DNA of 21,777 nucleotides from a virus. Of the stretch, positions 1 to 7,934 are shown one piece after another (positions within the stretch are counted from its first letter, which is position 1; every line of letters starts with the position of its first letter). The DNA is taken from positions 1-21,777 of the IMG/VR virus record IMGVR_UViG_3300027708_000325. One strand, written 5' to 3'. Both the position numbers and the translations under genes were made by a program. Under the pieces are notes generated by a model. That model saw only the letters and a list, made by a program, of their open reading frames with translations, had not been told where the DNA came from and did not search any database.

Positions 1-1241
1 CCATCATATGTATAAGTTCTACCATCATTAGTGTTTACCCAAACTTCTCCAACATATGGAGGTACTGGTTGAGCAGAGCCAATATTAAATGTACCTTGGG
101 CGCCTAACAGACCTTGAGTACCTGTCGTGCCTTGCGCACCCGTAGTTCCTTGAGTTCCAGTAGTTCCTTGTGAGCCTGTTGTGCCTTGAGAACCAGTAGT
201 TCCTTGAATACCTGTTAAGCCTTGGGTACCAGTAGTGCCTTGAGTACCTTGTATTGAAATTCCCTGAGTACCTTGCGTACCATCGTATCCTTGTAATCCC
301 TGTAGACCTTGTACACCTTGAGTACCTTGGGTTCCTTGTGTTCCTTGTAAACCTTGAGTACCTTGGGTTCCTTGTAACTGTGCATAACCAAAGCCTTGTA
401 GTCCTTGATTACCCTGTAAACCTTGAGGTCCTTGAATGCCTTGAATACCTTGCGTACCTTGAGATCCTTGAAGTCCAATTAATCCTTGAATACCTTGTAA
501 GCCATTAAAACCTTGTGCACCTGTTACGCCTTGGTTACCTACAATTTGTCCTACATTTATCCAGATAGTACCTGCCCAAACATATAAGTCTAAATCAGTT
601 TCATTAATGTAAGCATCATTAATAGTATTGTTTGTTGCGGGTAGTTGACTTACACTAGTGATGTAACCACGAATATTAATGTTAAGGCCTGGGTTACCTT
701 GAAAACCTTGAATACCTTGTAAACCTTGCAGTCCTCTAAAACCTTGTAAGCCAGTGTAGCCTTGCACACCTTGTACACCTTGAGTTCCTTGATTTCCAAG
801 ATTACCTTGAATACCCTGGGTTCCTTGTGTTCCCTGAACACCCTGTACACCTTGCGTGCCTTGTAAGCCTTGAACTCCTTGTAAGCCCTGTACGCCTTGA
901 GGTCCAAGATTACCTTGAATACCTTGTAATTGAGCATAGCCTAATCCCTGAACACCTTGTAGACCTTGTACTCCTTGATTACCTTGCAATCCTTGTACGC
1001 CTTGAGGTCCCTGAATACCTTGTAGCTGAGCATAACCAAAACCTTGTATACCAAGATTACCTTGCGTACCTTGAAGACCTTGAATACCCTGAGGACCGGT
1101 AGCAGCAATATTAGTAATGTCTGGGGAGAGAGGGTCTGGAATAAGATCAGAGGTTATATAAGTAATGCCTGGAGATACATCAGTAACGATAATAAGTTCA
1201 GTACATTGAGTACATGTTCCGCAGTTATCTAAGCAACTCAT
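1..1241 (-). CDS. Collagen-like tail fibre protein (3' end outside window)
   Basis: The reading frame starts at 1241 and stays open to the left edge, giving at least 413 residues. Residues 1-48 are non-repetitive and begin with a Cys cluster (Cys3, 7, 10, 13). From about residue 49 the protein becomes Gly-X-Y triplets rich in GTQ, GVQ, GLQ and GIQ. The repeats are broken three times by GYAQLQG and once, at about 184-234, by a globular segment with a [14 protein letters not shown] stretch. A second segment of that kind ([18 protein letters not shown]) begins near residue 387, just before the edge. Collagen-like triplets with such inserts are known in phage fibres and would form a trimeric rod on the virion surface for host contact. 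The ATG shares one base with the stop codon of the upstream gene (TAATG), so translation is probably coupled. Fibre assignment is inference from repeat type and position. Confidence 0.8.
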   Translation of the reverse strand, partial: MSCLDNCGTCTQCTELIIVTDVSPGITYITSDLIPDPLSPDITNIAATGPQGIQGLQGTQGNLGIQGFGYAQLQGIQGPQGVQGLQGNQGVQGLQGVQGLGYAQLQGIQGNLGPQGVQGLQGVQGLQGTQGVQGVQGTQGTQGIQGNLGNQGTQGVQGVQGYTGLQGFRGLQGLQGIQGFQGNPGLNINIRGYITSVSQLPATNNTINDAYINETDLDLYVWAGTIWINVGQIVGNQGVTGAQGFNGLQGIQGLIGLQGSQGTQGIQGIQGPQGLQGNQGLQGFGYAQLQGTQGTQGLQGTQGTQGTQGVQGLQGLQGYDGTQGTQGISIQGTQGTTGTQGLTGIQGTTGSQGTTGSQGTTGTQGTTGAQGTTGTQGLLGAQGTFNIGSAQPVPPYVGEVWVNTNDGRTYTYD

Positions 1242-2791
1242 TAGAAGGGTCCTAGTGGATTACTAACCTCTGAGTGTGTAAATACCTTGCCATAAAGGTA
1301 TGTCTTAACTTTTCCGCTATTTGAGGTCATTTGCAAATCGTAGTATGAAACATTTGGTAAATCTCGTGTAACTGAGCCGGGAAGAGTCATGGTTAATGTA
1401 TCTACAATTCCGCCTACTACAGACGCACTCTTTGTTAAAGTAAATGTTCCAACAATTACTGGACCAACTCTGCTTCCAGGAATAGATGGATATAGACGAA
1501 TTTGAGAAAGAGGAGTATAGGAAGTAATATCCATAGAGAATTTAATGACCTCCATAAAATCATCCCCAGCATAAAGTGATAGATCTTTAGAAATAACTGG
1601 TACGTCAGGTGCAGTATCTCCGTAGTTAGGGATAGGTAGAGAAACTCTTTGTGGAATTGATCCGTCATCAATTTCTTGAGGATGATATACGGGAATATAA
1701 CGATTTGTCATGCGGCTAATACGGCGCAGAGTAAATACCTCAATGCGATGAAGGCCAATGTTGAGTAGGGAACAAAGCTCACGATACTGTTCCTTCTTTG
1801 CTTGAACCATTTCCATGAGCTGGCGGTAACGCTCAGAACGTGGGATAGATACGCCATCTGGAGAAATAATATCAATGTCAAACGCCGCATCATTAGCCAA
1901 GGTGTAAAGAGCCATAGTTGATGCTAAGAGAATTAATGGGTATTCTTCAATACCTGGAAGTCTATTTAGTTGACTAATCGCACTACCATTAGTATCGGCT
2001 TCATTACGCGTATGTTCTATAAAGGCAGTGGTTATATAATAGGATACTTCAGAATCAGTAAAATATCGGTAGGCTGTACCGGATACAGTAATTACCGCAT
2101 TGTTTGCAGGAGCCGTTGCCAAGGTCATAATGCCGATGCCTTCTTCTATAACTGTAGTAGAAGAGACGTCAAATGTTGTAGCCAAACCAGAGGCCACTGC
2201 TGAGGCGCCAGTTACTGCAACACCAGTGGTGGCATTAGTTACTGTAAAAGATGTTGTAGTTCTAGAGGCTACTATCACACCAGTTAAATTAAACGGGGAT
2301 GAATACGTACCTGTTGCAGTTGAAGTTGCTCCGGTAACAGCAGAGGTAACTGTAAAACTAGTTCCGGCATTGACTGCTAAAATAGTTTTTGTACCATTAA
2401 AACCAGTTGTGGTAGAACCAGATATAGTAATCGTTTGCCCTGCTGAAAGACCTGTTGTTGACGTTGTCGAGTAAGTTACAACGGAGCCAGAACCCGCAAT
2501 AGCGGTTATAGAAATAGAGTTAGTTAATCCAGTAATGTTTACAGTTTGTCCAGCGGTTAAAGAGTTGCTAGAAGTATAGGTAATGGTTCCTGAGGCAGCT
2601 GAGGCAGCTGTTACTGTAGATGTAGATGTTGGGACAGCCACTGTAATAACTAGGCTACTGCCTAGAACTGGAGCTTGACTAAGTTGAAATCTAGTTGTTA
2701 ATCCATCGCCTGTGTAAGTGTCTACAAAAGAACGTGGAGTATCGCCAATTTCTGACCGCAATCTACTAGCGAGTTGTGATAAGGTGGCCAC
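1241..2791 (-). CDS. Virion adaptor/baseplate-like protein with inserted Ig-like modules
   Basis: 516 residues from a GTG at 2791 with GGAGG four bases upstream. Residues 1-57 ([13 protein letters not shown], then DGLTTRFQL) and about 205-260 ([28 protein letters not shown]) look like the two halves of one domain. Between them, at about 60-200, lie Thr/Ser/Val-rich beta repeats with [13 protein letters not shown] and [12 protein letters not shown] motifs. The C-terminus from about residue 400 ([15 protein letters not shown] to [19 protein letters not shown]) resembles the BppU-type N-terminal domain found in phage baseplate and upper-fibre proteins. This suggests a head-tail adaptor or tail protein that holds the fibre encoded next to it. 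The Ig-like part resembles residues 94-160 of the protein at 17245-18228. The exact virion role is uncertain; it could also be a neck protein. Confidence 0.6.
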   Translation of the reverse strand: MATLSQLASRLRSEIGDTPRSFVDTYTGDGLTTRFQLSQAPVLGSSLVITVAVPTSTSTVTAASAASGTITYTSSNSLTAGQTVNITGLTNSISITAIAGSGSVVTYSTTSTTGLSAGQTITISGSTTTGFNGTKTILAVNAGTSFTVTSAVTGATSTATGTYSSPFNLTGVIVASRTTTSFTVTNATTGVAVTGASAVASGLATTFDVSSTTVIEEGIGIMTLATAPANNAVITVSGTAYRYFTDSEVSYYITTAFIEHTRNEADTNGSAISQLNRLPGIEEYPLILLASTMALYTLANDAAFDIDIISPDGVSIPRSERYRQLMEMVQAKKEQYRELCSLLNIGLHRIEVFTLRRISRMTNRYIPVYHPQEIDDGSIPQRVSLPIPNYGDTAPDVPVISKDLSLYAGDDFMEVIKFSMDITSYTPLSQIRLYPSIPGSRVGPVIVGTFTLTKSASVVGGIVDTLTMTLPGSVTRDLPNVSYYDLQMTSNSGKVKTYLYGKVFTHSEVSNPLGPF

Positions 2792-2864
2792 TGATCCTCC
2801 ATATAAGGTTGCTTGTGCATATCATCTTAGATTTTGCTTAAATAATCCGCCTAAACGTTAAAGA

Positions 2865-2900
2865 CCCCCTACAGACAGGAGGGCGGTTGTCTGCAGGGGG
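2865..2900 (-). terminator. Strong GC hairpin downstream of 2929-3294
   Basis: CCCCCT-A-CAGACA pairs with TGTCTG-C-AGGGGG: twelve base pairs with one A/C mismatch and a ten-base loop. It lies in the 137-base gap between two minus-strand genes. Read on the minus strand it is followed only by TCTTTAACG, a weak U-tract, so it may attenuate transcription or protect mRNA rather than fully terminate. A second small hairpin, AAGAGAG/CTCTCTT (2907-2930), overlaps the stop codon of 2929-3294. Nothing else is visible in this gap. Confidence 0.5.
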
Positions 2901-2928
2901 CGGGATAAGAGAGTCTTAAAAAGCTCTC

Positions 2929-3294
2929 TTACAATCTATCGTACAGATAACCTTTTTCTTGAAGGTGATTAGCTACATGCTTTGACACCTTATATTTTTT
3001 ACCGGCCTGGAAAGAATAACTATTTCCTGCTCCGATGGTCATCTGATCAATGTTTTCTGCCACACGCACTACGACTGAATCGTCTGCTAGGCTAACGCCC
3101 ACGCTTTCTACTTCATCAATAACGGTTGGTGCTGAAGGAATAGTCATATCCACAACTTCTGTTGCATCCTTGACTTCTTTTACAGCTGTTGCCATAGACA
3201 TCTCGTTAACACGAGCTGCTTGCTGTTCTGCCACTGCCTTAATTTGATCTTCACGTTGACGACCTGTTACGTCAGTTACTTTTGCTTTTGCCAC
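2929..3294 (-). CDS. Small protein following the capsid gene (unknown function)
   Basis: 121 residues from a GTG start at 3294, with AGGAG about ten bases upstream; no nearer ATG is in frame. The N-terminal half is charged and low in complexity (VAEQQAARVNEMSMATAVKEVKDATEVV) and probably helical. The C-terminal half reads YSFQAGKKYKVSKHVANHLQEKGYLYDRL in pieces, a compact alpha/beta segment of a type often found in small proteins encoded just after actinophage capsid genes. It lies directly downstream of the major capsid gene, bracketed by hairpins on both sides, which suggests a head component made in large amounts, such as a decoration or completion protein. I do not recognise a named family, so the role is inferred from position only. 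Confidence 0.7.
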   Translation of the reverse strand: MAKAKVTDVTGRQREDQIKAVAEQQAARVNEMSMATAVKEVKDATEVVDMTIPSAPTVIDEVESVGVSLADDSVVVRVAENIDQMTIGAGNSYSFQAGKKYKVSKHVANHLQEKGYLYDRL

Positions 3295-3324
3295 GATGTG
3301 TGTTCTCCTTGTAGGTTTTAGGGT

Positions 3325-3350
3325 GAGGGGGCTAGTTTCCTAACCCCCTC
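3325..3350 (-). terminator. GC hairpin between capsid gene and 2929-3294
   Basis: GAGGGGG (3325-3331) pairs with CCCCCTC (3344-3350), and an inner TAG/CTA extends the stem past one mismatch, leaving a TTTC loop. It follows the stop of the capsid gene on the minus strand. The bases after it are ACCCTAAAACC, with no run of U. It is therefore either a weak terminator or an mRNA-stabilising/processing hairpin at the 3' end of the capsid message. Confidence 0.5.
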
Positions 3351-3360
3351 GGGGTTTAAA

Positions 3361-4437
3361 TTAGTTGGTTTCTGCGATGATTACAGACTGATCTGTAATA
3401 AGGCCAAGACCGTAAATTGCGTACCAAGCAAGAGCGTGCTCACGACCGAAGTCAAGAATACCGCCGTCACGAAGTTCCACTGGAAGTGAAATAGCGTGAC
3501 CGAATGCGTTGTCACCAATAAAGATTGCTGAGTAGCGATCCTTGTTACCGTTACCGGTCTTTGTTACTGGTGTTGTGTATCCTCCACCAGTTGGGTATGT
3601 GATATCTCCAGGAGCAACAACTGAGTCAGTGGTATAGCCACTGCCTGCGCCGTTTGTTACCTTCTGGATTTGAGTTGTTTCGATGAAGACTGTATCGTAT
3701 AGACGACCAATTTCACCGAGCATGAAGTTACCTGGAGCTGCGTACTTGGTTACTTCAATGAACTCAGGATTGTCACGAAGACGACGTGATTGGTGTGGAT
3801 GCACGAATGCAACATATGTCTCACCAAGACGTGGGATGTTCTTTGTTGAGAGGCTCTCAACTGCGTCCTTAACAACGTGTGGAGATAGGTAAGCTGCACC
3901 TGTAAGGGTTGCACGTGATGTTGCTACTGTGCCGTAGTCATACCAGTTGTTAGAACCTGTTAGGGCTGAGCGATCTTCACCGTAGATTACGGATGAAGCT
4001 GCCATGAGTGTGTCACGAGCCTGGCCATCAAGGTAGAGAGCCATGTTACGTCCAAGAAGACGTGAAGCTGATGCCATAACGTCATCGAATGATGCGTTAA
4101 GTAGTAGTTCTGATACAGCAATTGCAAAGCCGTGCTCTGCTACTGTGATTGAGAACTGTTGTGCTGTCAATGCGCTTGTTGACATACGGACGCCTTCAAC
4201 TAGTGAAGATGCGAATCCGAGGTTGTTGTAACGCATGAAGTTGATCTGGAGTCCAGGAGCTACGCCAAGTTCTGTCTTCTTGACTGCGAATTGTTCGAAG
4301 CGCAAGATAGGCATTGATTGGAATAGAATTTCCTTAGACCAGATGGTCTGAATTGCTTGTGTAAGCTGGCTGTTTGAACCAGAATACGCTGTAGGTGCTG
4401 CGGCTAAATTGCCGGTACCTGTTACGGCTGATGCCAT
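3361..4437 (-). CDS. Major capsid protein, N4-gp56-like family
   Basis: 358 residues, starting at an ATG with AGGAG ten bases upstream. The order of recognisable segments fits the N4-gp56 group of HK97-fold capsid proteins: an N-terminal arm with LTQAIQTIWSKEILFQSMPILRFEQFA, then LGVAPGLQINFMRYNNLG, a helix region SITVAEHGFAIAVSELLLN with LGRNMALYLDGQARDTLM, and a C-terminal domain with YVAFVHPHQSRRLRDNP and FMLGEIGRLYDTVFIETTQI. Lengths near 300-400 are usual for the family. It builds the icosahedral shell around the scaffold encoded immediately upstream at 4485-5249. There is no obvious maturation-cleavage signature that I can read. Base composition and the flanking hairpin fit a highly expressed late gene. 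Confidence in the capsid role is high, somewhat lower for the exact family. Confidence 0.85.
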   Translation of the reverse strand: MASAVTGTGNLAAAPTAYSGSNSQLTQAIQTIWSKEILFQSMPILRFEQFAVKKTELGVAPGLQINFMRYNNLGFASSLVEGVRMSTSALTAQQFSITVAEHGFAIAVSELLLNASFDDVMASASRLLGRNMALYLDGQARDTLMAASSVIYGEDRSALTGSNNWYDYGTVATSRATLTGAAYLSPHVVKDAVESLSTKNIPRLGETYVAFVHPHQSRRLRDNPEFIEVTKYAAPGNFMLGEIGRLYDTVFIETTQIQKVTNGAGSGYTTDSVVAPGDITYPTGGGYTTPVTKTGNGNKDRYSAIFIGDNAFGHAISLPVELRDGGILDFGREHALAWYAIYGLGLITDQSVIIAETN

Positions 4438-4484
4438 GTCGGTATTACTCCTTGTTCATATATGGGTTAGGGGGTGTAAAACTA

Positions 4485-5249
4485 TTAACCAAAGATTCCT
4501 CGATCAGGTGAAGATACTCCTGGGAGTAGCTTATTTCTGATTTTTGCGTATTCAGTAACCGACATAGCAGAAAGTTGTTCTGCCGTGAACTGTTGTTGAT
4601 CCGAATTGTTTTCCATGGTTGGTGGCAAAGTAGTCTTAGTTCCTACCATCTCACGACGGGTGGACTGAAGTGCCTGCTGTGCCGAATCTAGTATCTTAGA
4701 CGAACGATCTCTAAGATTGGTGATGCTTTGTTCAATCTCGTCGGGATTATTTCCTGAGATTAGATCTACAAGCTCAGGGATTATGTTATCCCGTTCTTCT
4801 TCTAAACGACGATTACGATAGTTAGTAAGTTCTGCATACTGGCGTTCACGCTCTAGTAGTGCATCCTTACGAGCATTCTCTTGACGAATTTCATCAAGTT
4901 GGGCTGCCCATTCTTTTTCCTTAACCTCAAGAAGTTGACGAACATCTAGTTCGGATTCTGCTTGGCGCTTAGCTACTGCTTCTGCTTCTGCTTTCGCTGC
5001 TTCAGCTGCTGCTACACGCTCTTCACGTTCTTTCTTAAGAAGATTTAATTCTTCTTTAAGTGAATCTATCTGAGGGTAAAGTTTTGATTTTTCTTGTTCA
5101 CGTACTCGCTTTAGATCGTCTTCAGTGTATCCCTTTTGTTCTGTGAACTGTTGGGAGGCCACTGCTTGAGTTGTTTGAGTTGGATTGACTTCTGAAGCAA
5201 AAGCTTCTTGAGCCACTGCATTCTCAACAACGGGTGAATCTGTTGCCAT
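4485..5249 (-). CDS. Capsid scaffolding protein
   Basis: 254 residues, preceded by AAAGGA eight bases before the ATG. The N-terminus is acidic and Gln/Thr-rich. Residues of about 45-160 form a long charged coiled coil full of Glu, Lys, Arg and Ala (for example LKEELNLLKKEREERVAAAE). The C-terminal part contains TAEQLSAMSVTEYAKIRNKLL, a short helical segment of the kind scaffolds use to contact capsid subunits. Size, coiled-coil content and the place between portal and capsid genes are typical for phage scaffolds, which template the prohead and leave or are degraded before packaging. The family is recognised by architecture and synteny rather than by conserved residues. Confidence 0.75.
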   Translation of the reverse strand: MATDSPVVENAVAQEAFASEVNPTQTTQAVASQQFTEQKGYTEDDLKRVREQEKSKLYPQIDSLKEELNLLKKEREERVAAAEAAKAEAEAVAKRQAESELDVRQLLEVKEKEWAAQLDEIRQENARKDALLERERQYAELTNYRNRRLEEERDNIIPELVDLISGNNPDEIEQSITNLRDRSSKILDSAQQALQSTRREMVGTKTTLPPTMENNSDQQQFTAEQLSAMSVTEYAKIRNKLLPGVSSPDRGIFG

Positions 5250-5325
5250 GATTATTCCTTTAGGTTTAAGAGGTCGTTGTCCGAATTAGTGCCACGATGA
5301 CCTGCGGGTTAGTTTGGTATACAGT

Positions 5326-5351
5326 CTGTCAAATACTTGAAGTATTTGCAG
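5326..5351 (-). promoter_or_regulatory. Intercistronic hairpin between portal and scaffold genes
   Basis: CTG-T-CAAATAC (5326-5336) pairs with GTATTTG-CAG (5342-5351) around a TTGAA loop: ten pairs with one bulged T. It lies ten bases after the portal stop on the minus strand, in a 111-base gap. There is no U-tract, so a role in mRNA processing or stability is more likely than termination. The same gap holds TATACAG at 5318-5324. Confidence 0.35.
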
Positions 5352-5360
5352 GCTTAATGC

Positions 5361-7085
5361 TTAATTTGTTTGACCTTTAAAGTCATCCTCTGCTCCGCCG
5401 TCTTTATCAGCTGAACGCCACTGTGGAAGTTTAGTTCCATAGGCTTCAGTCACGATCTCTGACTGCATTTGAGCTAGAGTCTGCTCTTCAAATGGGGTCA
5501 CAACTCCAGGTTGTCCAAGAGGTCCTGGGCCTGTTCCATCACCTGGTTGAGCTCCTGGAGGCATGGTGCCGTCTGGCATCATTCCTGTTAGAGAGGTAAT
5601 AGCGGAGTTGATTTGTTGCTTGATAAGGTTAACAGCTCCATCAGCCTTAGCATCAGCGATAAGCTCTTGACGAATCTCTTCAAGCTTCTCAGCTGGGAAC
5701 TCTTCACCGAGCTGGCGCAAAGCACCTTCACGGCTTTCCAAGTTCATATTCATCTTCTGTTGGATTTCATTGAGGACGATGAGCTTATCCAATGGAAGAG
5801 GTTGTGGGAAGTGAACAATCGTCTCATAAGTGATTGGGTCATTCAAATCTAACTGGGTTAGCTGATTAGGCTTGATTGGGCCGTTAAACTTAGGATTGTA
5901 AGTAAATAGCTCAGGCTCTTTAAATGCCAAGGTACGTAGGACAAGCTCATTAACCCGACGCAATCCCTCACCATATTGTACTAACTTTTGCTGGTAACGA
6001 TTCATAAGAGGTTGGTACTGAATAGAAAGAGCAACACCAGAGGTATTAGAGATAGGCTGTACTTGTCCAAGTGCTGTCTCAGGTACTCCGATCATCTCGT
6101 GCATAGCAGTCTTGACCATCTTAAGATACTCAAGAGCACCTGTAAGACCTTGTCCGCCACCTTCTAGGTTAAATACTTGTGCATCCTTTGGAAGTCCGCC
6201 CCATACCTTCTTAGGGCCTTTTTCAAGGGCTGAAGCTTTAGCTCCTGTGATAACTGTAACTGGTGCGGCGTGGTAGTTGACTATGTCAGCAATATCTGTA
6301 GCAGTTTCATTATAAGCACGGTTAAGAGTAATAACGTCGTGACAATCAGCTAGTCCCCATGGGGATCCTGAAACACGAACGTTAGGAATATGAATAACTG
6401 GAACTATGCCGATAGGGTTTGGACGGCTATCGATCATTTCATCGTTGATGTATTCTTCAATACGCTCATCGGTCAAAATTTCTGTATATGTGTAGACCTG
6501 TCGTGTGCCTTCTACTGAGGTGCCCCAGAAGCGGTACTTAAGCTTAAAACGAATCAAGCGTGAACGATCATGTGGGTGAAACTCTGGAAAACAGAAAGAA
6601 GCATTGAGAGGAAGTACACGAACACGACCCGGGTGGCGTCCTCCTACTGAGTCTTCATAAGCTTCTTCGTAAGCTACTTTAATAAAGCAGTCGCCAGATA
6701 CTCCGCCTTGCTGGCCCATTTCCCACATAACGCCATGCTTATCATTATCAATTTCCCATACACGCTTTAAGATGTCGGGAATGATTGCCTCTGTTGCTGC
6801 AGGGCTGCGAAATGAAACTGCACGTCCAAATGTAAAGTTAATAATAAAATCTGTAAAAGCACGATAATAGTTATATACCATCTGCGATTCGCCTAATTCA
6901 CGGCGGTAAGACCAATGGTGTCCTAGATACATTGCCCAGTTAAGTGAGTAACGGTTTAGACGTGGCCCATGAACTTCGAACTCTTCATCAGCAAGTTCTA
7001 CAAGTCCCAGTGGGGAAATGGAGATTGTTAAATCACTCGACGCCGCTCTATACGACGGAGGACTAAAATCAATACCACCACTCAT
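5361..7085 (-). CDS. Portal protein
   Basis: 574 residues. The portal forms the dodecameric ring at one capsid vertex through which terminase drives DNA. Supporting features: the length is typical; YNYYRAFTDFIINFTFGRAV and GDCFIKVAYEEAYED lie in the N-terminal half; residues of about 315-400 contain LEYLKMVKTAMHEMIGVPETA, LGQVQPISNTSGVALSIQYQP and LMNRYQQKLVQYGEGLRRVNE in succession, a pattern characteristic of phage portals (clip/stem helices). The C-terminus is Gly/Pro-rich (MMPDGTMPPGAQPGDGTGPGP) and acidic. It lies between terL and the scaffold gene, the standard order. The start at 7085 has only a weak Shine-Dalgarno, but the six-codon frame ATG GGA TTT AAT CGA TGA just upstream (with one more ATG before it) overlaps the portal ATG by ATGA and may couple translation. 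Confidence 0.88.
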   Translation of the reverse strand: MSGGIDFSPPSYRAASSDLTISISPLGLVELADEEFEVHGPRLNRYSLNWAMYLGHHWSYRRELGESQMVYNYYRAFTDFIINFTFGRAVSFRSPAATEAIIPDILKRVWEIDNDKHGVMWEMGQQGGVSGDCFIKVAYEEAYEDSVGGRHPGRVRVLPLNASFCFPEFHPHDRSRLIRFKLKYRFWGTSVEGTRQVYTYTEILTDERIEEYINDEMIDSRPNPIGIVPVIHIPNVRVSGSPWGLADCHDVITLNRAYNETATDIADIVNYHAAPVTVITGAKASALEKGPKKVWGGLPKDAQVFNLEGGGQGLTGALEYLKMVKTAMHEMIGVPETALGQVQPISNTSGVALSIQYQPLMNRYQQKLVQYGEGLRRVNELVLRTLAFKEPELFTYNPKFNGPIKPNQLTQLDLNDPITYETIVHFPQPLPLDKLIVLNEIQQKMNMNLESREGALRQLGEEFPAEKLEEIRQELIADAKADGAVNLIKQQINSAITSLTGMMPDGTMPPGAQPGDGTGPGPLGQPGVVTPFEEQTLAQMQSEIVTEAYGTKLPQWRSADKDGGAEDDFKGQTN

Positions 7086-7111
7086 CGATTAAATCCCATC
7101 ATTGTTTGCCC

Positions 7112-7381
7112 TCAAACTACGAAATTTTGTTTTTTCAGATTACGCTTTTTGCGATCTGTCTTCTGCTTTTCTTTATCTCTTGCTACTGCTTTCAAATCCA
7201 CTTTATTTGGATCGGCATCTTTCAAAGTTCTAGGTTCTTGCTCTCCTGTAGCGGCCCACTGTTGACTAATCATTTTGTTTGCTTGGGGAGTTGTTCCTGC
7301 ACCTCTGCGCTTTGGGTATCTAGCCTTAGCTTGATTCACAATCGCTTCATACGATTTTAAATACTTTTTAGCTGTTCCCAT
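7112..7381 (-). CDS. Small basic protein in head module (unknown)
   Basis: 89 residues, starting with MGTAKKYLKSYEAIVNQAK at 7381; GGGAG sits six bases upstream. The protein is strongly basic, with a Lys/Arg cluster at the C-terminus (RDKEKQKTDRKKRNLKKQN), no Cys pairs and no membrane segment. It lies between the portal gene and 7440-7847. Nothing identifies a family. Being basic and encoded among head genes, it could be an internal nucleic-acid-binding virion protein or a small packaging factor, but this is only inference. Confidence 0.6.
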   Translation of the reverse strand: MGTAKKYLKSYEAIVNQAKARYPKRRGAGTTPQANKMISQQWAATGEQEPRTLKDADPNKVDLKAVARDKEKQKTDRKKRNLKKQNFVV

Positions 7382-7398
7382 GTTTCTCCCTTATGTTA

Positions 7399-7420
7399 TC
7401 CCCGGCCTTGCGACCGGGGA
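7399..7420 (-). terminator. GC hairpin after 7440-7847
   Basis: TCCCCGG (7399-7405) pairs perfectly with CCGGGGA (7414-7420) around an eight-base loop. It lies 20 bases after the stop of 7440-7847 on the minus strand and just before the Shine-Dalgarno of 7112-7381. No U-tract follows (TAACATAAG), so it may be an attenuator or processing hairpin. Confidence 0.45.
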
Positions 7421-7439
7421 CGACATTAGTATACAGTAA

Positions 7440-7847
7440 TTAGTCGTTAACTGAAGCAGGGTTCATGCGCTCATAGCGTGAGCCATTGCGGATGACTTCT
7501 TCAATAACTGTCTGAGAGTGATCTCCGAAGTTTCCTTGTGCAAACTCGCCAAGGTATGTAGGAGCTTCTACCCACGCAGCTGAGCCGACGTGTGCACGTT
7601 CCTTCATTGTTTCTTCTGGATACTTCTCAAAAACGTTCTCGTTGTGGTTAGGACGACCAGCTGGTGTGTCATAACCTTGATCCAAGCCAAGTTGGAAATC
7701 ATTTGGAACGTCTGTATCTGTTGCAATACCTTCTTCAAAACGAAGTGGGCCACGTAGGCCTGGTGTTGCTGGGCTGAACTTGCGTTCATAACTTGTGCCT
7801 ACACGCTCAGGGAACTGAGGAGTAGGTGCAATATTTTCCATTGCCAT
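7440..7847 (-). CDS. Conserved-looking structural-region protein (unknown)
   Basis: 135 residues beginning MAMENIAPTPQFPERVG, with AGGAG eight bases before the ATG. It is rich in Pro, Asn, Glu and Gly and contains AHVGSAAWVEAPTYLGEFAQG and SQTVIEEVIRNGSRYERMNP. There is no signal peptide, Cys or transmembrane segment. It is the first gene after terL and after a well-formed promoter at 7904-7931, so it is probably made in quantity together with the portal, scaffold and capsid. Its sequence composition resembles small virion proteins, but I cannot name a family. Confidence 0.65.
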   Translation of the reverse strand: MAMENIAPTPQFPERVGTSYERKFSPATPGLRGPLRFEEGIATDTDVPNDFQLGLDQGYDTPAGRPNHNENVFEKYPEETMKERAHVGSAAWVEAPTYLGEFAQGNFGDHSQTVIEEVIRNGSRYERMNPASVND

Positions 7848-7903
7848 TGTTTATTCTCCTATAGGGTTGGGATTGAGGTCCTCGGGTATTATTATTCGCT
7901 AAA

Positions 7904-7931
7904 ACTATAAGATCTGTCTTAGTAAATACAA
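7904..7931 (-). promoter_or_regulatory. Sigma70-like promoter before the head-gene operon
   Basis: On the minus strand TTGTAT (7926-7931) and TATAGT (7904-7909, five of six matches to TATAAT) are separated by 16 bases. The site falls in the only gap (7848-7934) between terL and the following gene and points at 7440-7847, portal, scaffold and capsid. This would raise shell-protein synthesis relative to terminase. No experiment is implied; the call rests on the hexamers and the context. Confidence 0.45.
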
Positions 7932-7934
7932 TAA

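Noticed and set aside
215-1102. Lys/Tyr-rich or Leu/Val-rich open frames on both strands in the collagen region
   Set aside because: They are out-of-frame readings of Gly-X-Y repeats; the true frame starts at 1241 and runs through.
2100-2474. Val/Pro-rich plus-strand frame of 124 residues
   Set aside because: It is the antisense shadow of the Ig-like repeats in 1241-2791; no ribosome site.
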